From: Ochrobactrum sp. CGA5
GTDB taxonomy: Bacteria; Pseudomonadota; Alphaproteobacteria; Rhizobiales; Rhizobiaceae
NCBI RefSeq assembly: GCF_006345815.1
Contig: NZ_VCIG01000038.1
Location: 1 to 64,000, forward strand
Reading direction: 5' to 3'
Length of the DNA stretch: 64,000 nucleotides
This document shows positions 35,168-43,425 of this stretch, piece by piece. How positions within the stretch are numbered: position 1 is the first letter of the stretch; every line of letters starts with the position of its first letter. The notes beneath the pieces are model-generated. The model had not been told where the DNA came from. It searched no databases and saw only the letters and a list, made by a program, of their open reading frames with translations. Position numbers and translations under genes: made by a program.

Positions 35168-36460
35168 ATGGCTTCGGTACGGGATCGAGTGGAAAACATC
35201 CTGTCGCGTTTGCAAGCGCGGGCAGCGAGCGAACATGTTTTCAGCAAGATTTATGCACAAAAGGCGCGGGTGGAGGCGGATGCCGCCGATGCACGTCTGC
35301 GTGACGGGCGTACTGTTGGACCGCTCGACGGGCGCATCGTTTCAATCAAGGATCTCTTCGATGTTGCCGGAGAGCCGACACTCGCCGGTTCGGTCATCCG
35401 GCGCGATGCGGCTCCGGCAATGCAGGATGCCACGATCGTCCGGCGTCTGCGCGAGGCGGGTGCGGTTATTGTCGGCAAGACCCACATGACGGAGTTCGCG
35501 TTCACGCCGGTCGGTCTCAATCCGCATTATGGCGAGCCGGGCAATGCGATTGATCCTGCGCGCGTTCCGGGCGGGTCGTCGTCGGGTGCGGCAGTCTCGG
35601 TTGCGGAAGGTACCAGCGAAATTGCCATCGGTTCGGACACCGGCGGTTCTGTGCGCATCCCGGCGGCATTGAACGGCATTGTCGGTTTCAAACCGACGGC
35701 CCGGCGTATTCCTCTCGACGGTGCCTTTCCGCTGGCGCCATCGCTCGATTCCATCGGGCCGCTGACCAGGACCGTGGCCGATGCCATTATAACCGATGCG
35801 ATTATGGCAGGCGAAGCGCCGATCCTGCCTAATGCCTTGCCGCTCAAGGGGCTGCGCATCGCATTGCCAAAGGGTTATCTTCTGGCCGAAATGGAGCCGG
35901 ATGTCGCAAAACACTTTGAGGCAACGGTCGCGCTTCTCGAAAAAGCAGGAGCAATCATTGCGGATCTGGAAGTGGATGATCTGATCCAGCGCCTGCGCGA
36001 GGCAACGCGCGTCGGCTCCATCGCCGGGATCGAGGCAAGCCATGTCCACGCAGCGACCTGGCTTGGCGATCCTGATGCCAATGTCGATATCCGTGTGAAG
36101 CGCCCGCTGTCCATCCGCGTCAAGGTTCCAATGGAAATCTATCGCGGGATTATGGAAACGCGCGCAACGCTTGTTCGGGAAATGGACGAGCGCCTGAGCG
36201 GCTTCGATATGTTTGCAACGCCTGCGACGCCGATTGTTGCGCCAACGATCACTTCAGTCAGCAATGACGAGGCTGAATATGACCGTGTGGAAGGGTTGTT
36301 GCTGCGCGATACGCAGATCGGAAACCAGTTCGACCTGTGCAGTATTACCGTGCCGATGCCGGGTATGACACTGCCGACCGGTTTCATGCTCAGCGCGCGG
36401 GGCGGTACAGACAAGAGGCTGCTGGCGGCAGCCCTGTCGGTCGAAGAATTGTTAGGCTGA
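35168..36460 (+). CDS. Amidase (amidase-signature family)
   Basis: The protein has 430 residues with the Ser-Ser-Lys catalytic triad of the amidase-signature family. The Lys is in DGRIVSIKDLFDVAG (~55-69). The Gly/Ser-rich signature VPGGSSSGAAVSVAEGTSEI lies near 135 with the cis-Ser and nucleophile in SDTGGSVRIPAALNGIVGFK. It hydrolyses an amide; the substrate is not predictable, and no GatB or GatC partner is adjacent, so it is unlikely to be GatA. The start at 35168 has GGGGGAGAAATCGT directly upstream and is preferred over 35144. It overlaps convergent sufE by 9 bp. Confidence 0.9.
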   Translation: MASVRDRVENILSRLQARAASEHVFSKIYAQKARVEADAADARLRDGRTVGPLDGRIVSIKDLFDVAGEPTLAGSVIRRDAAPAMQDATIVRRLREAGAVIVGKTHMTEFAFTPVGLNPHYGEPGNAIDPARVPGGSSSGAAVSVAEGTSEIAIGSDTGGSVRIPAALNGIVGFKPTARRIPLDGAFPLAPSLDSIGPLTRTVADAIITDAIMAGEAPILPNALPLKGLRIALPKGYLLAEMEPDVAKHFEATVALLEKAGAIIADLEVDDLIQRLREATRVGSIAGIEASHVHAATWLGDPDANVDIRVKRPLSIRVKVPMEIYRGIMETRATLVREMDERLSGFDMFATPATPIVAPTITSVSNDEAEYDRVEGLLLRDTQIGNQFDLCSITVPMPGMTLPTGFMLSARGGTDKRLLAAALSVEELLG

Positions 36461-36877
36461 TTCTTTCGCCAGCTCTGCTTCACGGCGGATGCGCGCCACC
36501 ATAGAACGCAGGCCATTGGCGCGCTGTGGCGTGAGGTGTTCATCAAGGCCCAGCTTTTTGAGAATAGCTTCGGGGTCTATCGTCAGAATTTCCGAAGCCT
36601 TGCGGCCTGAATAGAGCGCAAGCACGATAGCCACCAGACCGCGCACGATATGCGCGTCGGAATCGCCGAGAAACTCAATAATCGGATCGTTGCCATCTTG
36701 CGGCAGCGTCTTCAGCCATACCTGGCTGACACAACCCTGAACTTTGTGCACAGAATCGCGTGCATCGTCAGGATAGGGCGGCAATTCCTTGCCGAGATCG
36801 ATGACATAGCGATAGCGGTCTTCCCAATCATCGAGAAATTCGAAATCGGACATTATGCTATCGATGGTCGTGGTCAT
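36452..36877 (-). CDS. sufE: SufE-family Fe-S cluster assembly protein
   Basis: This sulfur-acceptor protein takes sulfur from the cysteine desulfurase SufS for Fe-S cluster assembly. The 141 residues match SufE. The active Cys is in VHKVQGCVSQVWL near residue 50; DWEDRYRYVIDLGKELPPYP precedes it. The end, LTPQRANGLRSMVARIRREA, is characteristic. It is detached from any suf operon in this window. An alternative start, eight codons downstream (MSDFEFLDD), lies at 36853. Confidence 0.92.
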   Translation of the reverse strand: MTTTIDSIMSDFEFLDDWEDRYRYVIDLGKELPPYPDDARDSVHKVQGCVSQVWLKTLPQDGNDPIIEFLGDSDAHIVRGLVAIVLALYSGRKASEILTIDPEAILKKLGLDEHLTPQRANGLRSMVARIRREAELAKESA

Positions 36878-36949
36878 AATACTCGCCTGAAAGAAGTTTC
36901 TTGCCGCTTATATAGTCACGAAACGCCGCAAGGTCACGGAAAACTCAAG

Positions 36950-36990
36950 CGCATTCCGAAAAGTGTGAAGCGGTTGTCGGATAAGATGCG
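36950..36990. repeat. Palindromic intergenic repeat, copy 1
   Basis: This 41-bp unit is bounded by CGCAT (36950-36954) and ATGCG (36986-36990), with internal CCGAAAAGTGTGAAGCGG and TGTCGG. It closely resembles the unit at 37536-37575 and part of the one at 54454-54494. Copies of this kind are dispersed in rhizobial and Brucella genomes. Its effect is unknown. Confidence 0.65.
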
Positions 36991-37006
36991 CGAAAAAAAA
37001 GGCGCT

Positions 37007-37450
37007 CTAGGGGGCAATCGCGCCAGTCGGGCGACGGTCAAGTGCGCGCAGGGCCGCGTCCCGCGATGTCGGGATGGGAATGCCGATTGTGATCTGTGCC
37101 GGTGTGGCGGTTGTCGGTTCCACTTTTGCCAACGGTTGTGACTTGGAGCCGAAACGGTCATTCAGATATTCGAGGGCCGCGCGGCTCCCTTCCAGAAGGC
37201 CGCTTCCGGCGCTGGAAACAAGCGATGTGCCCTTCTGGCAGAAGGACGGGTTGTCGATGCACAGCTTGCCCAGTTCCACGGCGGTTTTGCCATTGGCGAG
37301 AAGCTGGTCGATCGAATCCGGCTCCCGCTTCGTCTCGGCAGTGATGGGCTTCTCCTGCGGCTTGCTTTGCTCATCCGCAGGGAAGAAGCGCGGCATCACG
37401 ATGAATGCCAACGACAGCCAGAATACGGATTTGATGAGAAAACGGATCAT
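37007..37450 (-). CDS. DUF5330 domain-containing protein
   Basis: The protein has 147 residues with an N-terminal membrane segment or signal (MIRFLIKSVFWLSLAFIVMP). The core has QLLANGKTAVELGKLCIDNP and SFCQKGTSLVSSAGSGLLEG, with two Cys, typical of the rhizobial DUF5330 family. The C terminus is rich in Thr/Pro/Ala. Function unknown; probably facing the periplasm. A palindromic repeat lies on either side of the gene, each within 100 bp. Confidence 0.78.
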   Translation of the reverse strand: MIRFLIKSVFWLSLAFIVMPRFFPADEQSKPQEKPITAETKREPDSIDQLLANGKTAVELGKLCIDNPSFCQKGTSLVSSAGSGLLEGSRAALEYLNDRFGSKSQPLAKVEPTTATPAQITIGIPIPTSRDAALRALDRRPTGAIAP

Positions 37451-37792
37451 TGCCTTCTTGCGTTTGCGTGCTCTCAGTTTGCGTCAATGTCCGATGAATT
37501 GGAAAAGATTCCGTAACTGTTCGGTTTAAGGAAGCGGATCCCGAAAATTGTGAAACGGTTTTCGGACAGGATGCGCGTCATGATAAAGCATTTGAACGTC
37601 AAAATTGTGCTGTCGCTATGTTTCACCCTCCTGATCGCTACTCTCTGTTTACCATAGGCGGAAAAGGAGACCCGGCATGTCACTTATCCGCTTTGGGCGG
37701 CCTCGTTTTATCGTTTCTTTAAAGCCTCGGCTGCAATCTGTTGCTGACTGGAAGAGCCCCGTCGGTTTTCCGGTTTTGTTTATGCAAGAGTA
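37451..37792. other. Intergenic region with palindromic repeat and kinase promoter region
   Basis: This spacer between divergent DUF5330 and histidine kinase genes holds a palindromic repeat (37536-37575) and AT-rich DNA beyond it. No gene was supported. The kinase begins with a TTG at 37793 immediately after it. Confidence 0.5.
37536..37575. repeat. Palindromic intergenic repeat, copy 2
   Basis: The unit GGATCCCGAAAATTGTGAAA followed by CGGTTTTCGGACAGGATGCG is a close variant of the repeat at 36950-36990. The pair flanks the DUF5330 gene. Confidence 0.65.
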
Positions 37793-39655
37793 TTGAGTGA
37801 GTACGGCACGTTGAACGCCATTCTTTTGAAAACAGCCGAAACCGTCCGCGTGAATGTGCAGGCGATCGGCAGTTTTTACGAACGCTTCTGCCGCCGCTGG
37901 GTATCCAATCCTGATGCGGCCTCCATACGTGTTATCGGTTCGGTCATCACTGTACCGGTCCTGCTTTGCGCTGCCGTGCTCGCGTCCGGCGTAACGCCGG
38001 GCTTTACGGAGTTTGCGATTCTTGCAGCAAGTTTTGCCGGCGTCGCCATGATCCTGTGTGCGCTCTCGCTGATGGGTGTTGGCGCATCTGTTCTGGCTGC
38101 TCTGAACTTCGCTGCCTATGGTGCGGGTCTTGCTGCCATTGGTACTTTTTCTCATGGCAATGCGGTCCTGTGGCTGATGGCAGCCGGTCTGCCGCTTGAA
38201 GTCTGGTTCGCGACCCGCAAGCCTAAGGCCGCAGCAGCGGGCGCTGCATCGGCGGCCATAATTCTCGGCTATTTTGCGACGGCAAGCGATGGCGCCGTTT
38301 CCGGCGGAAGCTATGTGTCTGTCGCTGTTCTCGTGCTTTACGCGGCAAGCCTTGTCGCGCGCGGTTTTGCGAGTGCCTCCAGGTCCACGCAGATCAGGGT
38401 CAGCGCGCCGCAAGTCGCTGTTGCCGGAGGCGACGTGCAGTTCAGTCTCGATTCGGACGGCGTGGTGTCATCGGTCGATCCGAGTTCGGCAAAGCTTTTG
38501 GGCGTACAGCCCAAAATGCTGGAAGGTACGGCGCTCATTGACCGCGTTCATGTGGCCGACCGTGTGCAGTATCTTTCACTTCTGGCCGATCTTCGCGCCG
38601 GTTCCGCTTCGCGCAAGATCGACGTGCGACTGCGTTCTGTCGAAAACGGCGATACGATCTTCCGCGCCTATCGCCTGGAAGGTGTAGCAATCGCTAACGC
38701 CATCACACTGATCGGGCGTTCGCTCGAAGGCGAACAGAAGCTTCTCGACGAAATAGCAACCTTGAAAGCGGAACTGGAATCGGAGCGCATCGGCAAAGGC
38801 CGTTTGCTTGCAGCTGTAAGCCATGAACTGCGTACGCCGCTCAATTCGATCATCGGCTTTTCGGACATGCTGTCGCATGAAATGGGTGGGAAGCTGGCCA
38901 ATGAAAAACAGCGCGAATATGCAGGTCTCATTCATCAGTCCGGCCATTATCTGCTGGAACTCGTGAACGCCGTGCTAGACAATTCGCGTTTGGAAACCGG
39001 CAATTACAGCATCGAGCCGCAAAGCTTTGCTTTCCGTGAAGCGGCTGAAATGTGCACCGCGGTTATGCTGCCGCAGGCTGAGAAGAAAGGCATTGCCTTC
39101 TGCCATCGCGTCGGGACGGGCATTGGTGAACTGGTCGCGGACCGGCGCGCCATCCAGCAAATTCTGCTTAATCTGGCTGGTAATGCGGTGAAGTTCACGC
39201 AAAGCGGCGGCTGCGTCACCATCGATGCAACCCGCGTGATGGCCGAAGGCCGCCCGATGCTTGAAATCAGCGTATCGGATACGGGCATTGGCATTGAGCC
39301 GGAAGATATGCAGCGCATCGGCACACCATTTGTGCGCGCCGACAATAACTATACGCGCGCGCAGGAGGGAAGCGGCCTCGGCCTTTCGGTGGTCAAGGGG
39401 CTGGTGGAACTGCACCAAGGAACAATGCAGCTGAAAAGTTGCCCCGGCGAAGGCACGATTGTCACTATCCGCCTTCCGGTGGCAGGTCCGCAGTTTGTTA
39501 CGGGAGAAGATGAGTATCAGGAACTTGGCACGGTGATCGACATGCACCGTCACCAGGGAGAAAGGCGTAATGACTGGCAGAACGACGAAGCCGATGGACA
39601 GGTCTGGGACGAAAACCGGGAGCAGAAAGATGCGCAAACCCGCAAAACGGCGTAG
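37793..39655 (+). CDS. Membrane sensor histidine kinase (PAS-HisKA-HATPase)
   Basis: The kinase has 620 residues. Six membrane segments occupy ~46-192 (for example VIGSVITVPVLLCAAVLASG), followed by a PAS-like domain at ~213-310 (GGDVQFSLDSDGVVSSVDPS). The HisKA domain contains LLAAVSHELRTPLNSIIGFS with the phospho-His at about 344. The ATPase domain has LVADRRAIQQILLNLAGNAV, SDTGIGIEPEDM and GSGLGLSVVKGLVELHQGTM. The layout resembles the DivJ/PleC/PdhS cell-cycle kinases of alphaproteobacteria, but no cognate regulator is adjacent, so the role is inference. The start is a TTG. Its end overlaps the next gene by 86 bp. Confidence 0.88.
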   Translation: MSEYGTLNAILLKTAETVRVNVQAIGSFYERFCRRWVSNPDAASIRVIGSVITVPVLLCAAVLASGVTPGFTEFAILAASFAGVAMILCALSLMGVGASVLAALNFAAYGAGLAAIGTFSHGNAVLWLMAAGLPLEVWFATRKPKAAAAGAASAAIILGYFATASDGAVSGGSYVSVAVLVLYAASLVARGFASASRSTQIRVSAPQVAVAGGDVQFSLDSDGVVSSVDPSSAKLLGVQPKMLEGTALIDRVHVADRVQYLSLLADLRAGSASRKIDVRLRSVENGDTIFRAYRLEGVAIANAITLIGRSLEGEQKLLDEIATLKAELESERIGKGRLLAAVSHELRTPLNSIIGFSDMLSHEMGGKLANEKQREYAGLIHQSGHYLLELVNAVLDNSRLETGNYSIEPQSFAFREAAEMCTAVMLPQAEKKGIAFCHRVGTGIGELVADRRAIQQILLNLAGNAVKFTQSGGCVTIDATRVMAEGRPMLEISVSDTGIGIEPEDMQRIGTPFVRADNNYTRAQEGSGLGLSVVKGLVELHQGTMQLKSCPGEGTIVTIRLPVAGPQFVTGEDEYQELGTVIDMHRHQGERRNDWQNDEADGQVWDENREQKDAQTRKTA

Positions 39656-40625
39656 TCTCGGCTCGCGGCTCCTGCATTTCTTCTTCACGTCGGCTTCCAA
39701 GCTGGCGATTGCCGCCGGAGATTTCATTGTGCGCAACCCTGTCCTGACCGGCGGGGCGACTGCTTTTCTGGTTGTGATGAGTTTCGTCTCGGCCAATGCG
39801 CTCTGGTACCAGCCGGAAGCGCACAACGCCGTGTTTTTTCGCACCAGACCGGATTTCGTGTTCAAGCCGACGCCGCGTGCAGTTCTGCCGGGTACGGCGA
39901 AGGCAAGCGACAGCGCCCCGAAACCGACCGCGACTGCCGCTGCCGAACCTGCAAGCAACGAGCCCGCCCGGCCGCTGGAAGCCGCCAGCCTGTCGGTGAA
40001 CCGGATCAACATGAATGCATCGGTTGACGACATGCTGCCTGCGCTGGCACCCAACGCCGATCTGGAAATCGCGCGGCTGCAACAACGTCTTTCGACGCTC
40101 GGAATCTACAAGGGGCCGGTGGACGGTTTCACTGGACCGCAGACCCGCGAAGCGGTGGAACGCTGGCGCGCTCTACAGCAGAAGCTCGGCGTGCAGGAGG
40201 TAAACATTCCCGCACAATTGCTGGCTAATACCCAAAACAGTAACTCGGGCGCCACGGTTCAGGACGAGGTTGCCAAAGCTATCGAGGTGGCCGTTCCGAC
40301 GCCGCGCCCGCAGCCCGCTGTTTTGAAGCCGGAAACGGATTCCAAGCCGAAACCTGCCCTCGTATCGTATGAAAGACCGGTATCTAGAAAGCATATGGCA
40401 GCCACGCCCGCTGTACAGTCGGGCAAAGTCAGTTCACAGGATATTATCCGCGTGCAGGCGGGATTGAAGGCGTTCGGCAATGATACTGTGCCCGTGAACG
40501 GACAACCGGGCAAGACGACACAGGAAGCGGTGCGTGAATTCCAGAAACTGTTCAGCATGCCGGTAACCGGTGAAATAGATGCAACGCTGATCGCCAAGAT
40601 GCGTGAGATCGGCCTGATTAGCTGA
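39570..40625 (+). CDS. Peptidoglycan-binding protein, membrane-anchored
   Basis: The protein has 351 residues. A basic N-terminal tail is followed by a membrane segment at ~58-78 (GGATAFLVVMSFVSANALWY). The rest is periplasmic, with two PG_binding_1-like repeats: ADLEIARLQQRLSTLGIYKG with FTGPQTREAVERWRALQQKL (~165-205), and QDIIRVQAGLKAFGNDTVPV with GKTTQEAVREFQKLF (~290-330). A Pro/Lys-rich linker joins them. Ribosome site GGGAGAAAGG precedes the ATG at 39570, which lies inside the kinase gene; a second candidate ATG is at 39630. Coupling to the kinase suggests a shared role at the cell envelope. Confidence 0.85.
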   Translation: MTGRTTKPMDRSGTKTGSRKMRKPAKRRSLGSRLLHFFFTSASKLAIAAGDFIVRNPVLTGGATAFLVVMSFVSANALWYQPEAHNAVFFRTRPDFVFKPTPRAVLPGTAKASDSAPKPTATAAAEPASNEPARPLEAASLSVNRINMNASVDDMLPALAPNADLEIARLQQRLSTLGIYKGPVDGFTGPQTREAVERWRALQQKLGVQEVNIPAQLLANTQNSNSGATVQDEVAKAIEVAVPTPRPQPAVLKPETDSKPKPALVSYERPVSRKHMAATPAVQSGKVSSQDIIRVQAGLKAFGNDTVPVNGQPGKTTQEAVREFQKLFSMPVTGEIDATLIAKMREIGLIS

Positions 40626-40635
40626 TGGGCATCCG

Positions 40636-40992
40636 ATGCGCCTGACGTCTGATTTTTGGGTTTCCGCCTTGATACGCAAGGTGCAGGGCGAGGGCGGCTT
40701 TGCCTATCTCGCTCGTCGCGGTTCGCCTGAGGCGGGAGCGATCTTCATCAAGGTAAGTTCGCGCTTTGGTACATGCGACCTATATTCGCCTGCACCGCAG
40801 ACCTCCTATGAAGAGGATAACGACGGGGAGCGCATGTTTCTGCGCATTCTTCACGACGCCGATGAGATGGCGGCAAGCGACCGTATGGCGCGGGAAACCC
40901 GCTTCGACCCCGATCTGTGGCTGGTCGAGCTGGAGGACATAGCCGATACGTCGACGCTGTTCTCGATTTCGCAGGATGGCGAAGCGTTCTGA
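40636..40992 (+). CDS. DUF1491 family protein
   Basis: The protein has 118 residues with the DUF1491 pattern: MRLTSDFWVSALIRKVQGEG, GFAYLARRGSPEAGAIFIKV, LYSPAPQTSYEEDNDGERMF, RETRFDPDLWLVELED. It is a conserved alphaproteobacterial protein of unknown function. It lies 10 bp after the peptidoglycan-binding gene, so it may be the third gene of that operon. Confidence 0.85.
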   Translation: MRLTSDFWVSALIRKVQGEGGFAYLARRGSPEAGAIFIKVSSRFGTCDLYSPAPQTSYEEDNDGERMFLRILHDADEMAASDRMARETRFDPDLWLVELEDIADTSTLFSISQDGEAF

Positions 40993-41011
40993 AACTTTTT
41001 TCTGATCAACT

Positions 41012-42052
41012 CTATTTGGCCGATCGTTGAAACGACGGATGGTCGGAGTTGGCAGCATCCACGAGCGGGGTGTCGTCTTCGGACTCGGCCATTTCTCGCA
41101 GTTTTCCGCGCAGCATCGCGGACATGTCTTCCGCCTTCCAGCGCCGTACAAGTGCCATCGCTTTCTCGCGGTCGATGGAGCGATAGATATGCACAAACTC
41201 CCGCAAGCTGTCGCGGTTGGCGTCGATAGGGCCCAGAATAGCGGTCATGACCAGATAACATTCCGACGGCGACAATCCGAGCGCCTTGAGCGCAATCGGC
41301 AGGTGCGAATCCGGCCATCGCCCGATGATCGCGTCGGATCGTTCGAATGACAGGTCGAGCGCATCGGCAAGCGCATTGCGAAAAAACTGGCTGTCAATCA
41401 GAAGCGCAGTATCGATCAGATGCTGTGAGCCGGTGGTAGCTCCGGCCTCGAAGAAAGGCTGTTGCAGCGCGCGTGCCAGTCGTTCGGAACTGTCTTCTTT
41501 CATAAGCGGCGCCTTTGCCGCAGAAAGATCAGGTACCTTCGGTCTCTCGAGCGGTTCAGCCTCGATATTGGCTAGGTTTTCCTGAAGCGTCAGCGTGCGG
41601 TCGATGACCGGATCGGCGAAACTGCGCAGCACGCCTTGCAGAAGAACATCGCCGGACTGACGCCGCGCAATGGCGCGCGCATGGGCAAGGCCGTTCTTGC
41701 CGATGATCTCGATGAGGTCGGAAGGGCGCAGAAGATGAGAACGCAGCAAGATAGGTGCGGAGATTTCGACGGGTTCGTTGGCCAGAGTCAGAATAAGACG
41801 ACGCGGTGCGTCCTCCAATTGCGCCAGTGCATTGGCCGCATGACGTTTGCCACGGGTGGAAGCGCATTGCAGAAGCGGCATGGCAAGATCTTCAAGCTGC
41901 TGCATATCCTGCCGTCCGGGGCGCGTGATACCTGCAAACGCCGAAATCGCGGCCGCCAAAAGGTCGTCCGCCTTGCTGCTCCCCGCTTTTGAATTCGATG
42001 GGCTCCGGTGGCCTGAAATATCCTCCAGGGCGCGGAACTGATCATTTGTCAC
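41012..42052 (-). CDS. DUF2336 domain-containing protein
   Basis: The protein has 346 residues. It is all-helical with HEAT-like repeats in the first half (LEDLAMPLLQCASTRGKRHA, ILLRSHLLRPSDLIEIIGKN) and the DUF2336 section after ~200. Function unknown; members are widespread in alphaproteobacteria. The frame is open to 42136, but the GTG at 42052 has CGGAGT upstream and the extra residues before it look non-coding, so I start there. It converges with DUF1491. Confidence 0.78.
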   Translation of the reverse strand: MTNDQFRALEDISGHRSPSNSKAGSSKADDLLAAAISAFAGITRPGRQDMQQLEDLAMPLLQCASTRGKRHAANALAQLEDAPRRLILTLANEPVEISAPILLRSHLLRPSDLIEIIGKNGLAHARAIARRQSGDVLLQGVLRSFADPVIDRTLTLQENLANIEAEPLERPKVPDLSAAKAPLMKEDSSERLARALQQPFFEAGATTGSQHLIDTALLIDSQFFRNALADALDLSFERSDAIIGRWPDSHLPIALKALGLSPSECYLVMTAILGPIDANRDSLREFVHIYRSIDREKAMALVRRWKAEDMSAMLRGKLREMAESEDDTPLVDAANSDHPSFQRSAK

Positions 42053-42281
42053 GCAGAATACTCCGGTAGGCACACAACTCACCCGCCCCAAATTGCAGAT
42101 CACGCATCCGGCAACGCCGGTGATGCGGAAATGCACCCCGCATGGGTCGGTATTCTGGATAATAGCGTTGAAGCCTTAGCAACTCATTAACCGTGCCATA
42201 CAGAAACAGCATCGATTTCGGTAATGCCTGAATCCAAAAGTCGTCAGCCGTAGCGGGAAAGGCAACTTTCGGGTCAGGCAA

Positions 42282-42821
42282 TTAGGGCCCTTCAAACGGC
42301 GTGCACTGCGCCTCGGCAAAGAAGCGCCGCACCTCCCTGTTCCAAGTCGCATCGGGCACGAAAGCCCGCAGCACAGCAGCGCCTTCGCCGATATTCTGCT
42401 CAATCAGGATCGACCGGGCATCGGCCTGCGAACCATCCGAGCGTAGACTTGCCATGCCGATCGGATCGGTAATGATCAGATTGAGCTTGCGCTCGTTGGA
42501 AACGCTGTCGTTGAGGCTATAGAGATTGTCTCCGTTGGGCGCATAGATCGAGAGCGACCAATAAGGCACATTGGAACCGGTGGTGATGTGTACAGGCCCA
42601 TCGGCAAGATCGAAGCGACAGGTGGCCTCCTGCACCAGCGGGTCACTGTCGCTGACCGGGCCGGTATGCTCGTCCAGCCTGTGGAAACGATACGGCTCGC
42701 TTGCAGCTTCGATCCGCGACCATGCGTTCTTGTCCGAATAAAAAGGCACGAGGAAAAGAACCGCGATATGAACGATCGCAGCGCCCACAATGCCGAGGAG
42801 AACGAGGTGGAAAACTCTAGC
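42282..42821 (-). CDS. DUF1254 domain-containing protein
   Basis: The protein has 179 residues from the GTG at 42821 (or 193 from 42863). A membrane segment (VFHLVLLGIVGAAIVHIAVL) is followed by a periplasmic part with DPLVQEATCRFDLADGPVHI and NVPYWSLSIYAPNGDNLYSL, typical of DUF1254. It overlaps or abuts the upstream DUF1214 gene; the GTG at 42821 overlaps the DUF1214 stop. In other bacteria the two domains can be fused in one protein, so they probably act together. Function unknown. Confidence 0.8.
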   Translation of the reverse strand, partial: ARVFHLVLLGIVGAAIVHIAVLFLVPFYSDKNAWSRIEAASEPYRFHRLDEHTGPVSDSDPLVQEATCRFDLADGPVHITTGSNVPYWSLSIYAPNGDNLYSLNDSVSNERKLNLIITDPIGMASLRSDGSQADARSILIEQNIGEGAAVLRAFVPDATWNREVRRFFAEAQCTPFEGP

Positions 42822-43419
42822 CACGGCAGGCCCCCTTGTCCGCACTCGTGACAAGGGTGACACTTGGCATCACCAGATCGGAAAGCCCTGCGGATGATGC
42901 AGCAGGGGTGTCGTAAAGCGTCATGACCAGAACGAAATCGCCGTTGCCTTGGACGGGCAGCCAGTTACCCGGCGCGGCATCGGGGCCGATTGTGATCGTA
43001 ACACTGCCGTTGTCGTCGTAAAGCACTTCACGGGAATGCAGAGCTTCCTGCAATCCTTCACGCGGTTTGATCGGGTCCAGATCAGGTGTGGAGGGATAGA
43101 TGGTCCAGAAGCGGGCAGGCGGTGTCATGCCTCTAAGGCGGTAAGTGCAGCCGCGCCGAAGCATGCGACCGCTGCTGTCGGTGCGTGCATAGAAGGGAAG
43201 GCCCTCTGCCGTTCCAAGCGCCAGATAGGCTTTGCGGGCCGCGCGGGCCTTGGAATAGGGGTCGGCATCGGGCGTTCCTGCCGCTGGATAGGCGCTCCAG
43301 ACCCCGACCTGGAGTTCACCGAAACCCTCAAAACGGTCGAGAACCTTGTCGACGCTCCAGATGCCGCCGCCCAGCGCCAGCACAAGCACAATCGCCGTGT
43401 TGAATATTGTCTTGAACAT
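42817..43419 (-). CDS. DUF1214 domain-containing protein
   Basis: The protein has 200 residues. The N terminus MFKTIFNTAIVLVLALGGGI is a membrane anchor. The body has YLALGTAEGLPFYARTDSSG, CTYRLRGMTPPARFWTIYPS and NGSVTITIGPDAAPGNWLPV, the DUF1214 signature, ending FVLVMTLYDTP. It is the first gene of a DUF1214-DUF1254 pair; the second starts within its last codons. It follows the penicillin-binding protein gene on the same strand by only 6 bp. Role unknown, probably envelope-facing. Confidence 0.82.
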   Translation of the reverse strand: MFKTIFNTAIVLVLALGGGIWSVDKVLDRFEGFGELQVGVWSAYPAAGTPDADPYSKARAARKAYLALGTAEGLPFYARTDSSGRMLRRGCTYRLRGMTPPARFWTIYPSTPDLDPIKPREGLQEALHSREVLYDDNGSVTITIGPDAAPGNWLPVQGNGDFVLVMTLYDTPAASSAGLSDLVMPSVTLVTSADKGACRG

Positions 43420-43425
43420 CGCCCC

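Noticed and set aside
35342..36049. Long minus-strand frame of 235 codons
   Set aside because: It is antisense to the amidase and has a shadow-type composition (Arg/Cys/His-rich); the plus-strand gene has clear catalytic motifs.
37649..38413. Minus-strand frame of 254 codons
   Set aside because: It is antisense to the membrane part of the histidine kinase, which has a convincing domain order.
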